Shown: positions 9,017-18,136 of the stretch, in pieces
Numbering within the stretch: position 1 is the stretch's first letter
How the letters are laid out: each line of letters begins with the position of its first letter
DNA from: Mycobacterium sp. Aquia_213
GTDB lineage: Bacteria; Actinomycetota; Actinomycetes; Mycobacteriales; Mycobacteriaceae
Direction of reading: 5' to 3'
DNA length: 64,000 nt
Assembly (NCBI RefSeq): GCF_026625985.1
Contig: NZ_CP113116.1
Location: 1,984,001-2,048,000, forward strand
The notes under the pieces: generated by a model
Databases searched by the model: none
Seen by the model: only the letters and a program-made list of their open reading frames with translations
What the model was told of the DNA's origin: nothing
Position numbers and translations under genes: made by a program

Positions 9017-10999
9017 TCAGAAACGTCCGCCGCCACCCATGAAGCCGCCGTCGGAGCCGCCGGGCGACGAGTTCGACGAGCCGCCGAACGACGTCGAGCT
9101 CCAACCACCGAATCCGCCCCGCATTCCTCCGCTGAGGAGGTCGCCGATGATGATGCCGCCGAGCATCGCGCCGGTGTCGTTGCCGCCGACGCGGGCGTAG
9201 GCACGCTGAGCCGAGACCACGTCGGCGTTGGCCAGCGACTGCGCGTTGGCCGCCTGTGTCGATGCCGCGTTGGCGTGCGCGATCGCCTCGGCCGGGTTGG
9301 TCGACCGGGTGGCGTGTGCGGCCTCGAGGTGTCGTTGGGCTTCGGCGAGCCGGGTCCGAGCGTCGGGTCCGACGCTGCCGCGCCGGGTGTCGATGTACTC
9401 CGAGACTCCGCGCACTCGCGCCTCCGCGGTGAACAACGCCTGTTCGAGTGACCGGTTGAGCCGATCGGCGTCGGCCTGTTCCTTGGCCACCGTGGCCAAC
9501 ACCCGGTTCAGGTCGGAGTCGGCCTTGGCCAGCTGTGCGAATGTGCCCAGCGGGTCGGCGGCTCCACCGCCGGCGGCATCGACGGCTCTGGTGGCGGCGT
9601 CACGCGCCGCGGCGAGCTCGCTGGCATGCGCGGACTTCGTGTTCTGCCCTTGCAGCTGCGCGGTGGCGTGCTGGATGGCCGCCTGGATGTCGCTCATCAC
9701 CGCGGGCAACCTTTCAACGGCCCGCCGGATATCGCCGGCCGCGTTATCCACGGCATCGAGCAGCGCGCGAGCTTGCCCGAGCGCCGACTCGGTGGCACGC
9801 ACCGCGTCGACCAAACCACTCTGCTGTCCACTGACCGCATTGCCGGCCAGTGCTCGGGCCGAGCTGATGTTGCGGTCGGCGAACGCCAGCCGCTCCTTGG
9901 TGGTGGCGATATTGCCCGACACCGAAGTCAGTGCCGCAGGACCGAATTCCTTGTGCAACTCGGCCATCCGCTGTTCGGCCGGCACGATGCGGGTGGTGAG
10001 TTCGACGACCTGCTGGGTCAGCGCATCGAGCCGCGATGCGGCGTTGACGACCAAATCGCGTAACTGCTCGAACGCCTCGGTCTGTGCTTCCAGTTCGCGG
10101 TCTGCGCTGGCCGCCGACACGATCACCTGGGTGAGTAGCTCGCGCTGCTGCGCGGGGGTCTCGGGCATGTTGTCGTCAAGTTGCTGTCGCACGGTAAAGG
10201 CTTGGGAGAGTGAGGTTTTGGCGTTGTTGACGGCCCGGGTGAAGGGTTCGGTGCGCTCGGCGCCGAACTCGTCGATGGCCAGGGCGAGCTCGTTGGAGCT
10301 GGTGCGTACCGCGTTGTCGACCTCCACCACCATCGAGCGCGACAGGTCGTCGAGGGCGGCCAGTGGCACGGCGGCCAACGCGGTCGGGTTGGTGGGGTCC
10401 ACCCGTCTTGCGGCGGCCAAATCGGCGGTACGGCGGCGTCGACGACGATAACGCATGACAAGCACCAAGGCCACCACCGCGACGATGATCACGCCGAGGG
10501 TGGCCAGCAGCCAGAACCGGTTCGACGAATTCGGCGTCGCATTCAGGCCATTCGCGGCGGAGACTGCGGCACCGCGCCAATCCCCTTCGCGCAGAGCGGG
10601 TTCGATTTCGTTGCGGCGCAGCTCATCGACCTGAGTTTGGGTCACGCCTTTCACCCCGGACGGCACCAGGAAGGCATACGCCCGTCCGGTGGTGCTGACG
10701 GCGAGCAGCGCGTCGTAGGTACCCAAATCGCTTTCGTGGATGGTGCGCTGCGCCCAGGTCACCGCGTTCTGGCCGGAGAAGTCGTTGACGTAGACCACCC
10801 ACAGCCGGATGTGGCGGTCGGAATAGAGCTGGTCGACGGCTGCGCTCACGTCGGCGCGGCCGGAGGGCGACAACGCGCCCGCGTCGTCGGTGACATACCC
10901 CGGGAGCCGGAACGGGGGCTGCGCGCCGGCGGCCGGTGCCACCAGCAGCCCGGTGATCAGCATCGTCAGGATCACGCCGAGTAAGCGGGCAATGCGCAT
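9017..10999 (-). CDS. TPM-domain membrane protein (Rv2345-like)
   Basis: A 660-residue exported or membrane protein. It has a signal peptide (residues 1-26, ending PAAGA), a TPM (TLP18.3/Psb32/MOLO-1) fold at about 30-150 (VTDDAGALSPSGRADVSAAVDQLY; RLWVVYVNDFSG), and a transmembrane helix at about 163-183 followed by an Arg-rich stop-transfer. A long Ala-rich coiled-coil region spans about 200-600, and the Gly/Ser-rich tail ends MGGGGRF. TPM domains occur in phosphatase-like and complex-assembly proteins; the exact activity is unknown. The Gly-rich end is common in TPM proteins. Confidence 0.86.
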   Translation of the reverse strand: MRIARLLGVILTMLITGLLVAPAAGAQPPFRLPGYVTDDAGALSPSGRADVSAAVDQLYSDRHIRLWVVYVNDFSGQNAVTWAQRTIHESDLGTYDALLAVSTTGRAYAFLVPSGVKGVTQTQVDELRRNEIEPALREGDWRGAAVSAANGLNATPNSSNRFWLLATLGVIIVAVVALVLVMRYRRRRRRTADLAAARRVDPTNPTALAAVPLAALDDLSRSMVVEVDNAVRTSSNELALAIDEFGAERTEPFTRAVNNAKTSLSQAFTVRQQLDDNMPETPAQQRELLTQVIVSAASADRELEAQTEAFEQLRDLVVNAASRLDALTQQVVELTTRIVPAEQRMAELHKEFGPAALTSVSGNIATTKERLAFADRNISSARALAGNAVSGQQSGLVDAVRATESALGQARALLDAVDNAAGDIRRAVERLPAVMSDIQAAIQHATAQLQGQNTKSAHASELAAARDAATRAVDAAGGGAADPLGTFAQLAKADSDLNRVLATVAKEQADADRLNRSLEQALFTAEARVRGVSEYIDTRRGSVGPDARTRLAEAQRHLEAAHATRSTNPAEAIAHANAASTQAANAQSLANADVVSAQRAYARVGGNDTGAMLGGIIIGDLLSGGMRGGFGGWSSTSFGGSSNSSPGGSDGGFMGGGGRF

Positions 11000-11121
11000 A
11001 GCTCAATTTATCCCCGTGGCAACGCCGCCTCGCAGCGCATGAGGCGGGGTACTCCGAGCCGCGCACCGGCACGAGCCGGAGCGGGGCCGCATCCCGGCAT
11101 TCCCTGGCAGACTGTGCGTCG

Positions 11122-12387
11122 GTGATCACGAACCTGCAAGACCCTTACGACGACTTCGACCGCCAGCGGCGGGCGGGCGAAGCGCCGAAGACCGCGGGTC
11201 TGCCGGGCACGGAAGGCCAGAACCGCACCGACTTCGCCCGGGACCGGGCGCGCGTGTTGCACAGTGCCGCGTTTCGCCGCTTGGCGGACAAGACACAAGT
11301 CGTCGGGCCCCGCGAAGGGGACACCCCGCGCACTCGGCTGACGCACTCGCTGGAGGTCGCCCAGATCGGGCGCGGCATGGCGATCGGGCTGGGCTGCGAT
11401 CTCGATCTCGTGGAGCTGGCCGGGCTGGCCCACGACATCGGACACCCGCCCTACGGCCACAACGGCGAGCGCGCACTCAACGAGGTCGCCGACGAGCACG
11501 GCGGTTTCGAAGGCAATGCCCAGAATTTCCGGATACTGACCAGCCTCGAGCCCAAAGTGCTTGACGAGCAGGGCAATAGCGCGGGACTGAACCTGACCCG
11601 CGCCTCGCTGGACGCGGTCACGAAATACCCGTGGACGCGGCGCCCCGAAGTACGCAAGTTTGGGTTCTACGAAGAGGATCGCGAGGCGGCGGACTGGATG
11701 CGCGCGGGGGCGCCGCAGGACCGAATGTGCCTGGAAGCACAGGTGATGGACTGGGCCGACGACGTCGCCTACTCGGTGCACGACGTCGAGGACGGCGTCG
11801 TCTCACAACGCATCGATTTGCGCGTGCTCGCCGACGACGACGAGGCGGCGGCGCTGGCCAAGCTGGGGGAGAGCGAGTTCTCCCGGGTGAGCGCCGACGA
11901 TTTCATGGCTGCCGCGCGCCGGCTGTCCGGGTTGCCGGTGGTTGCCGCGGTCGGCAAATACGACGCCACGCTGGCAGCGTCGGTCGCACTCAAACAGTTG
12001 ACCAGTGAATTGGTGGGCCGGTTCGCCTCGGCTGCGATCGCGACCACGCGCGCGGCGGCGGGTCCCGGGCCGCTGGTGCGTTTCCAGGCCGATCTGCAGG
12101 TGCCCGACTTGGTCCGGGCCGAGGTCGCCTTGCTGAAAATTCTGGCGCTGCAGTTCATCATGTCCGACCCGCGGCATCTGGAAACTCAGGCACGGCAGCG
12201 CGAACGTATTCATCAAGTGGCGCAGTGGCTGTACGCCGGAGCCCCCCGCACGCTTGATCCGTTCTTCGCCGCGGCCTTCACCACCGCGGCCGACGACGGC
12301 GCCCGGTTACGGGTCGTCATCGATCAAATCGCCTCGTACACCGAAGGGCGGCTGGAGCGAATCGACGCCAGCCCGGCGAGCCCCTAA
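11122..12387 (+). CDS. dgt: dGTPase-like HD-domain triphosphohydrolase
   Basis: Deoxyguanosinetriphosphate triphosphohydrolase-like protein that hydrolyses dNTPs to nucleoside and triphosphate. The 421-residue protein has the HD metal site (RLTHSLEVAQIGRG, then LAHDIGHPPYGHNGE) and the N-terminal AFRRLADKTQV signature of the family. It starts with GTG. It lies upstream of a SodC-like gene and dnaG on the same strand, with 39- and 44-base gaps, so an operon is likely. Confidence 0.94.
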   Translation: MITNLQDPYDDFDRQRRAGEAPKTAGLPGTEGQNRTDFARDRARVLHSAAFRRLADKTQVVGPREGDTPRTRLTHSLEVAQIGRGMAIGLGCDLDLVELAGLAHDIGHPPYGHNGERALNEVADEHGGFEGNAQNFRILTSLEPKVLDEQGNSAGLNLTRASLDAVTKYPWTRRPEVRKFGFYEEDREAADWMRAGAPQDRMCLEAQVMDWADDVAYSVHDVEDGVVSQRIDLRVLADDDEAAALAKLGESEFSRVSADDFMAAARRLSGLPVVAAVGKYDATLAASVALKQLTSELVGRFASAAIATTRAAAGPGPLVRFQADLQVPDLVRAEVALLKILALQFIMSDPRHLETQARQRERIHQVAQWLYAGAPRTLDPFFAAAFTTAADDGARLRVVIDQIASYTEGRLERIDASPASP

Positions 12388-12426
12388 CCGCAGATTTCGC
12401 CCAACGGCACCAGTTAGGCTGCGGGC

Positions 12427-13062
12427 ATGAGCAGAAACACCGCCGTTGCCGCCCTGTTGTCGATTCCGATCGTGGCCATGACCGCGTGCAGTTCACCTCA
12501 GCATGCGAGCACTCAGCCCGGCACCACTCCGCCGGTGCTCAGCGGCTCGGCCGGCTCGTCGACTACATCCAGTCCGGCCACGCCGAGCGGTCAAGCGCTC
12601 TCCGCTCAACTCAAAGCGCCCGACGGTCGGCAGGTGGCCACGGCCACCTTCGACTTCACCGACGGCTATGTCACCGTCACCGTCAAGACGGACACCCCCG
12701 GCATCCTCGCGCCCGGCTTCCACGGCCTGCACATTCACGAGATCGGCAAGTGCGAGCCGAACTCGGTGGCGCCGGCCGGCGGTCCGCCCGGGAACTTCTT
12801 GTCCGCGGGCGGCCATCTCCAGGCGCCCGGACACACCGGCAAACCCGAAAGCGGTGACCTGACTTCGCTTGAAGTGCGCCAGGACGGCTCGGCTTACCTG
12901 GTGACCACCACCGATGCGATTACCCGGGACCTGCTGCTGGGGCCGAACAAGACCGCCTTGATGCTGCACGGCGTGGACGGTGGCGACATGCCCGGCATGC
13001 CGGGGATGCCAGGCGGGGCGATGGAGCGCGTTGCCTGCGGCGTGATCGGCCCGGCCAGCTGA
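12427..13062 (+). CDS. SodC-like Cu superoxide dismutase lipoprotein (second type)
   Basis: A 211-residue lipoprotein of the Cu/Zn superoxide dismutase fold. Its lipobox is AMTAC-SS at about residue 21, and after a Ser/Thr/Pro-rich linker the barrel carries copper ligands in GFHGLHIHEIGKCEP and GGHLQAPGH. A Cys pair (GKCEP, VACGVIG) suits the conserved disulfide. It resembles mycobacterial SodC but is shorter and lacks that protein's long loop before the last strand. Instead it has a Met-rich MPGMPGMPGGAM segment. It sits between dgt and dnaG, not at the usual sodC locus, so it may be a paralogue. Confidence 0.85.
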   Translation: MSRNTAVAALLSIPIVAMTACSSPQHASTQPGTTPPVLSGSAGSSTTSSPATPSGQALSAQLKAPDGRQVATATFDFTDGYVTVTVKTDTPGILAPGFHGLHIHEIGKCEPNSVAPAGGPPGNFLSAGGHLQAPGHTGKPESGDLTSLEVRQDGSAYLVTTTDAITRDLLLGPNKTALMLHGVDGGDMPGMPGMPGGAMERVACGVIGPAS

Positions 13063-13106
13063 GCTGGTCGTGACCGCTGGCGGATCCGGGGTCCTAGACT
13101 GAGCCG

Positions 13107-15038
13107 ATGGCTGGCCGGATCTCCGATCGTGATATCGCCGCCATTCGCGAACGTGTGCGTATCGAGGAAGTCGTCGGCGACTACGTCCAGCTGCGCCGCG
13201 CGGGTGCGGACTCGCTGAAGGGCTTGTGCCCCTTCCACAACGAGAAGTCCCCGTCGTTTCACGTCCGGCCGAACCACGGCCACTTCCACTGCTTCGGCTG
13301 CGGCGAAGGCGGCGACGTGTACGCGTTCATCCAGAAGATCGAACACGTCAGCTTTGTCGAGGCCGTCGAGATGCTCGCCGACCGGGTCGGCCACACGATC
13401 ACCTACACCGGCGCCGCGGCCACCAATGTGCAGCGCGATCGCGGCAGTCGCAGCAGGCTGGTTGCGGCGAACGCGGCCGCTGCCGAGTTCTACGCGGCGG
13501 CGCTGGAGTCCGACGAGGCGGCGCCGGCCCGTCAGTACCTGAAGGAGCGCAACTTCGACGCCGAGGCCGCCCGTCACTTCGGCTGCGGATTCGCGCCGTC
13601 GGGCTGGGAGACGCTGACAAAGCACTTGCAGCGCAAGGGTTTCGAGTTCAAGGAGCTGGAAGCCGCCGGTTTGTCCCGGGAGGGACGCCGCGGGCCGATG
13701 GACCGCTTCCACCGCAGGCTGTTGTGGCCCATCCGCAGCTCGGCCGGTGAGGTGATCGGGTTCGGGGCCCGGCGGCTGTTCGACGACGATCCGATGGAAG
13801 CCAAGTACGTCAACACCCCCGAGACGCTGCTCTACAAGAAGTCGTCGGTGATGTTCGGCATCGACTTGGCGAAACGCGACATCGCCAGGGGACACCAGGC
13901 GGTCGTCGTCGAGGGCTACACCGACGTGATGGCGATGCATCTGGCCGGGGTCACCACCGCGGTCGCGTCGTGCGGCACCGCATTCGGCGACGAGCATCTG
14001 GGCATGCTCCGCAGGCTGATGATGGACGACAGCTTCTTCCGCGGCGAACTGATCTACGTCTTCGACGGCGACGCGGCCGGCCGCGCGGCCGCGCTCAAGG
14101 CCTTCGGCGGCGAGCAGAACCTGGCCGGGCAATCCTTTGTCGCGGTCGCCCCGGACGGCATGGATCCCTGCGACCTGCGCCTGGCATCCGGCGACGGCGC
14201 GCTGCGCGACCTGGTGGCACGACGAACCCCGTTGTTCGAGTTCGCGATTCGCACCGCGCTCGCCGAGTTCGACCTGGATAACGCCGAAGGCAGAGTCACC
14301 GCGCTGCGTCGCTGCGTGCCGATGGTGGGCCAGATCAAGGACTCCACGCTGCGCGACGAGTACGCCCGCCAGCTCGCCGGCTGGGTGGGATGGGACGACG
14401 TCGCGCAGATCATCGACCGGGTGCGGACCGAGGCGAAGAAGTCCACGGCCCCGGCAAGCCGGGGTGGTTCGGCGCCGAATCCGCGCCGCGCCGTCGAGCA
14501 GCAGGCGGCCCAAAGTGCCCCGGCCCAGCCCGCTGCCGCTCGTCCCGACCCGCGCGACCCGACCCTGTGGCCGCAACGCTTGGCGCTCAAGGCGGCGTTG
14601 CAGTATCCGGCGTTCGCGGGCCCGGTGTTCGACACGCTGACCGTCGAGAGCTTCACCCACGCCGGGTATGTGGCCGTGCGCGCGGCCATCGAAGCGGCGG
14701 GCGGCACGTCTTCGGGTCTGATCGGGGCGGAGTGGATCGATGCGGTGCGCCAGCACACCACATCGAGCCTGACCGCGGGCCTGGTCAACGAGCTCGGGGT
14801 GGAGCCGATTCCGAATGAAGATGACGAGAAGCTGCCCCGCTACATCGCCGGGGTGCTGGCCCGGCTGCAGGAAGTCTGGATGGGCCGGCAGATCGCCGAG
14901 GTCAAGTCGAAGCTGCAGCGCATGTCACCGATCGACCAGGGCGACGAGTATCACGCGCTGTTCGGCGACCTGGTCGCCATGGAGGCATACCGGCGCAGCC
15001 TGTTGGAGCAGGCTAGCGGCGACGATCTGACGGCGTAA
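13107..15038 (+). CDS. dnaG: DNA primase DnaG
   Basis: Makes RNA primers at the replication fork. The 643-residue protein has an N-terminal CHC2 zinc domain (CPFHNEKSPSF...HCFGCGEGGD, residues about 38-66), a catalytic core with TOPRIM motifs (VVVEGYTDVMA; YVFDGDAAGR), and a C-terminal DnaB-interacting domain after a variable Ala/Pro-rich linker (about 445-490). Its final 26 bases overlap the convergent Rv2342-like gene. Confidence 0.97.
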   Translation: MAGRISDRDIAAIRERVRIEEVVGDYVQLRRAGADSLKGLCPFHNEKSPSFHVRPNHGHFHCFGCGEGGDVYAFIQKIEHVSFVEAVEMLADRVGHTITYTGAAATNVQRDRGSRSRLVAANAAAAEFYAAALESDEAAPARQYLKERNFDAEAARHFGCGFAPSGWETLTKHLQRKGFEFKELEAAGLSREGRRGPMDRFHRRLLWPIRSSAGEVIGFGARRLFDDDPMEAKYVNTPETLLYKKSSVMFGIDLAKRDIARGHQAVVVEGYTDVMAMHLAGVTTAVASCGTAFGDEHLGMLRRLMMDDSFFRGELIYVFDGDAAGRAAALKAFGGEQNLAGQSFVAVAPDGMDPCDLRLASGDGALRDLVARRTPLFEFAIRTALAEFDLDNAEGRVTALRRCVPMVGQIKDSTLRDEYARQLAGWVGWDDVAQIIDRVRTEAKKSTAPASRGGSAPNPRRAVEQQAAQSAPAQPAAARPDPRDPTLWPQRLALKAALQYPAFAGPVFDTLTVESFTHAGYVAVRAAIEAAGGTSSGLIGAEWIDAVRQHTTSSLTAGLVNELGVEPIPNEDDEKLPRYIAGVLARLQEVWMGRQIAEVKSKLQRMSPIDQGDEYHALFGDLVAMEAYRRSLLEQASGDDLTA

Positions 15039-15291
15039 GGGCCTCATCGGCCGGCCGCTCGACCTCGCGCTGCACCACGGCCGTCTCGTTGTCGATCTCG
15101 GCCACGGTGACGAACCCCGCGTCGGGCGAGATCGTGTTCGCAATCTTGCGCCGGCCACCTTCGATCATCGACTGGGCCATCGGACTGCTGGTCAGCGCGC
15201 GATACGTAGCGACGAGCTGCTCGTACCGGCGACGTCCGGCTTTCGAGCCCAGCACGTAACCCAGTCCGAGCACGACGACATATCGGATCAA
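15013..15291 (-). CDS. Small membrane-anchored protein (Rv2342-like)
   Basis: A 92-residue protein with one N-terminal hydrophobic segment (IRYVVVLGLGYVLGSKAG), a basic stretch (RRRYEQLV) and a soluble acidic tail. A TTG start at 15291 is chosen because GGGGAGGGA stands four bases upstream and it matches the remembered Rv2342 start (MIRYV). A longer form from 15336 is less likely. Function unknown. The 3' end overlaps dnaG on the opposite strand. Confidence 0.75.
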   Translation of the reverse strand: MIRYVVVLGLGYVLGSKAGRRRYEQLVATYRALTSSPMAQSMIEGGRRKIANTISPDAGFVTVAEIDNETAVVQREVERPADEALTPSDRRR

Positions 15292-15464
15292 AGCGTCCCT
15301 CCCCACGACGGTGCGGATGGGTCCATCCTGCCTCACTCGGCTGGGTGCGTGTGCCCCCGATCGGTCGAGCCGGGCGGACGGCTGCCCCTGAACTTGGGCG
15401 CGGCCATGCCAGTACGCTAGAGTCGTCCAGCGATCCGCGCCAGATTTCGCGCGGGCCAGGTTAA

Positions 15465-15540
<76 letters not shown>

Positions 15541-15743
15541 GGTCAAGGCGCATCTCCAGAACGCCGGGCACGTGGTGCTCAGGAGCGCGCCGGCAACGGG
15601 GGCTCGACACCGATGGCTCGAAATTTGACAGGTGTACAGCGCGGCGTGCGTTTACGTCACCGTCAGTTCAGTGGCAATGCGTACGGTTTGGCCATCGCGC
15701 CCGTGGATGCCCGCACATGACGGCAGGAAGGGGGTCTCGTCCG

Positions 15744-16040
15744 GTGCCGTTGAGCGGATTGGTGACCACGTTCGACACCGTCGTTCGCGCCGGATACCCC
15801 CAAGGCGTCCCGCGCGCCGACTATGTCCCGCTGTTGGCGCTGCTGCGGCGCCGCATGCCCGACAATGCGGTAGCGGCGGTGGCCACCCAGGTGGCCGCCG
15901 ACGGTGACTTGAACATCAATGCCGCCGATATTCGCGCGGCCATTCTCCGGGTCGCTGCTGAACTGCCCTGCGCGGCCGATCTCGAACGCGTCCAGCGGCG
16001 GCTTGCGGCGATCATCGAGTTGGCCCAGCAGCCAGCGTAA
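15744..16040 (+). CDS. DUF3349 family protein
   Basis: A 98-residue protein of the actinobacterial DUF3349 family, recognised by AGYPQGVPRADYVPLLALLRRRM and a C-terminal helical repeat. GTG at 15744 is chosen because AGGAAGGGGG lies ten bases upstream; an ATG at 15717 is in frame but without a ribosome site. The fold is small and helical, with unknown biochemical function. The 203 bases between the tRNA and this gene hold no evident feature. Confidence 0.8.
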   Translation: MPLSGLVTTFDTVVRAGYPQGVPRADYVPLLALLRRRMPDNAVAAVATQVAADGDLNINAADIRAAILRVAAELPCAADLERVQRRLAAIIELAQQPA

Positions 16041-16051
16041 TTGAGCTTTGG

Positions 16052-16477
16052 CTAGTCGTAGATGACGGCGAGTCCTCGCCGCTCGAGGTCGGCCAAGCCG
16101 TCTCGCATGCCCTGTTGCTGTTCGGGGGAATGCCCCACCCAGTCCATGATCTCGCCGACGATTCGCACGGGCTCCCGGGTGCGGTAGGAGCGGGTCGGAT
16201 TTCCGGGGAACTTTTTGTCGGTCACGTTCGGGTCGTCTTCCAGCGTGCCTTCCGGTTCCACAATATAGATGCGGCCCTTACCTTTTCCGTTGGCCAGCTC
16301 GGCCCCCCATGCCGCGGCATCCAATGTCCGCGTCACGTAGACGTGGTTCGCCAGGCGTCCTTTCCCGTAGTTCGACCGGCGTCCGGGCACCAGCAGATCG
16401 CCCACCGCAAGGTCGGCCTTGGTGCCGTGCAAGAGGGCACCCGACTGGTGCTCTTCAAAAGGTTTCGGTGCACTCAT
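16052..16477 (-). CDS. arr: Rifamycin ADP-ribosyltransferase Arr
   Basis: Transfers ADP-ribose from NAD to the ansa-chain hydroxyl of rifamycins, inactivating them; Arr may also have a stress role. The 141-residue protein is near the length of M. smegmatis Arr. Family residues are visible: His in LLHGTKADL, Tyr in NHVYVTRTLDAA and Asp in EDDPNVTDKKFPGNPT. ATG at 16477 gives the canonical MSAPKPFEEHQSGALLHGT start; the longer open frame upstream runs antisense-like through cysE. It is the last gene of the cysteine operon, 37 bases after cysE. It contains no cysteine. Confidence 0.94.
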   Translation of the reverse strand: MSAPKPFEEHQSGALLHGTKADLAVGDLLVPGRRSNYGKGRLANHVYVTRTLDAAAWGAELANGKGKGRIYIVEPEGTLEDDPNVTDKKFPGNPTRSYRTREPVRIVGEIMDWVGHSPEQQQGMRDGLADLERRGLAVIYD

Positions 16478-16514
16478 TGGAATTGCCCGTCCCGCAACGA
16501 CTTTCGGGGCATGA

Positions 16515-17201
16515 TCAGATGGAGAAGTCCTCGCCATGCCAGACACCGGCTTCGGGTGGGCGGATGACGCGGCCGTTCCCCTGGTGGTCGTCGCCACGGG
16601 CCTCTTCCAGCCGGGCCACCCTGGCGAGCAGCTGTTGCAGGCTGACACCCACCAAGTCGGGCAGTGAATCGTCCTCGCCGGCCGGCCCGGATCGGCTGAC
16701 GATCTGCCCGGGCACCCCGACGACCACACTGCTCGCCGGAACCTCTTTGACCACAACGGCATTGGCGCCGATGCGACTGTCATCGCCGATTTTGATCGGG
16801 CCGAGAATTTTGGCGCCGGCGCCGACGATCACGCGGTCACCGAGGGTGGGGTGGCGTTTCCCCGGATCCGTGCTGATGCCGCCGAGCGTCACGCCGTGGT
16901 AAATCGTGACATCGTCGCCCACTTCGGCGGTTTCGCCGATCACCACCCCGGTGGCGTGGTCGATGAACAGACCGCTGCCAAGTGTCGCGCCGGGGTGGAT
17001 TTCGACCCCGGTGAGGATGCGGGTCAGCTCCCCGACGATCCGGGCGGCGACCTTGGCGCCACGGCGCCACAGCCAGTGACTGATCCGGTGGCCCCAGATG
17101 GCGTGCACGCCGGGATAGGCGAAGACGACCTGCAGCGTCGACGGCCGGGCCGGGTCACGCTCGATGACCGCCCGGATGTCCTGCCGTATCGCTGCCAGCA
17201 C
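16515..17201 (-). CDS. cysE: Serine O-acetyltransferase CysE
   Basis: Makes O-acetylserine from serine and acetyl-CoA, the carbon skeleton for cysteine. The 228-residue protein has an N-terminal helical domain (HAIWGHRISHWLWRRGAK) and a left-handed beta-helix of hexapeptide repeats (GVEIHPGATLGSGLFIDHATGVVIGETAEVGDD; catalytic His in YHGVTLGG). The tail beyond about residue 180 is longer than in enteric enzymes. Two bases separate it from cysK, so the pair is tightly coupled. No cysteine residue is present, fitting a gene used when cysteine is scarce. Confidence 0.96.
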   Translation of the reverse strand: MLAAIRQDIRAVIERDPARPSTLQVVFAYPGVHAIWGHRISHWLWRRGAKVAARIVGELTRILTGVEIHPGATLGSGLFIDHATGVVIGETAEVGDDVTIYHGVTLGGISTDPGKRHPTLGDRVIVGAGAKILGPIKIGDDSRIGANAVVVKEVPASSVVVGVPGQIVSRSGPAGEDDSLPDLVGVSLQQLLARVARLEEARGDDHQGNGRVIRPPEAGVWHGEDFSI

Positions 17202-17203
17202 GG

Positions 17204-18136
17204 CTACTCCGTTACGTCGTCAAAAAGCGGTGTGCTCAAATACCGTTCGCCGAAATCGGGCAGGACAACCACGATCAGCTTCCCGGCGTTTTCGGGTCGG
17301 CGGGCGACCTGCAGCGCGGCCACCACGGCCGCGCCCGAGGAGATGCCGACCAGCAGTCCCTCCTCACGGGCCAGCCGCCGGGAAAGGTTGATCGCGTCGT
17401 CGTTGCCGACGGTGATGATCTCGTCGATCAGATCCAGATCGAGCACCGGCGGGATAAACCCGGCGCCGATGCCCTGAATGGGGTGCGGCCCCTTCTGGCC
17501 GCCGGACAGCACCGGTGACGCGGCCGGCTCGACGGCCACGAACTGCACCGAGGGCTTGCGCTCCTTGATCACCTGGGCGACACCGGTGATGGTGCCGCCG
17601 GTGCCGACTCCCGCCACGAAGAAGTCGATCCTCCCGTCGGTGTCGCGCCACACCTCTTCGGCGGTGGTCTTGCGGTGAATCGCCGCATTGGCCGGGTTTT
17701 CGAACTGCTGGGGCACGAAATACCGCTGGTCGGTCTTGGCCAGTTCTTCGGCCTTGGCGATGGCGCCCGGCATGCCTTCGGGGCCCGGGGTCAGGATGAG
17801 CTCGGCGCCCAGCGCCCGCAGCAGCTTGCGCCGCTCAATGCTCATCGTCTCCGGCATCGTCAGCACGATCCGATAACCGCGGGCCGCGGCCACGACGGCC
17901 AGCGCAATGCCCGTGTTCCCGCTCGTCGGCTCCAGGATGATCGTGTCCGGCTTGATCAGACCGGCTTCCTCACCCGCATCGATTAGAGCTACCCCGAGGC
18001 GGTCCTTCACGCTGTTCGCGGGGTTGAACGATTCCAGCTTGGCGACCACGTCCGCGCCTGCGCCGTCGGTGACCCGGTTCAACCGGACCAGGGGAGTGTT
18101 GCCGATCAGTTGCGTGATGTTCTCAGCGATGGTCAC
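17204..18136 (-). CDS. cysK: O-acetylserine sulfhydrylase CysK
   Basis: PLP enzyme that makes cysteine from O-acetylserine and sulfide. The PLP Lys lies in NPANSVKDR, the substrate loop is EPTSGNTG, the phosphate loop is GTGGTITG, and the C terminus is typical of CysK1. GTG at 18136 is chosen because it gives MTIAENITQLIG and exactly 310 residues, as in M. tuberculosis CysK1; ATG 18145 would add three residues. It overlaps the upstream gene by 14 bases. No cysteine is encoded, whereas the M. tuberculosis protein, as recalled, has two. Confidence 0.95.
   Translation of the reverse strand: MTIAENITQLIGNTPLVRLNRVTDGAGADVVAKLESFNPANSVKDRLGVALIDAGEEAGLIKPDTIILEPTSGNTGIALAVVAAARGYRIVLTMPETMSIERRKLLRALGAELILTPGPEGMPGAIAKAEELAKTDQRYFVPQQFENPANAAIHRKTTAEEVWRDTDGRIDFFVAGVGTGGTITGVAQVIKERKPSVQFVAVEPAASPVLSGGQKGPHPIQGIGAGFIPPVLDLDLIDEIITVGNDDAINLSRRLAREEGLLVGISSGAAVVAALQVARRPENAGKLIVVVLPDFGERYLSTPLFDDVTE

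Noticed and set aside
12894..14756. 620-codon open frame antisense to dnaG
   Set aside because: Arg/Gly/His-rich composition, no recognisable motif, and full overlap with an unmistakable dnaG; a shadow of high-GC codon use.
16478..16783. Long N-terminal extension of arr
   Set aside because: It overlaps cysE in another frame; the short form has the known Arr length and start.
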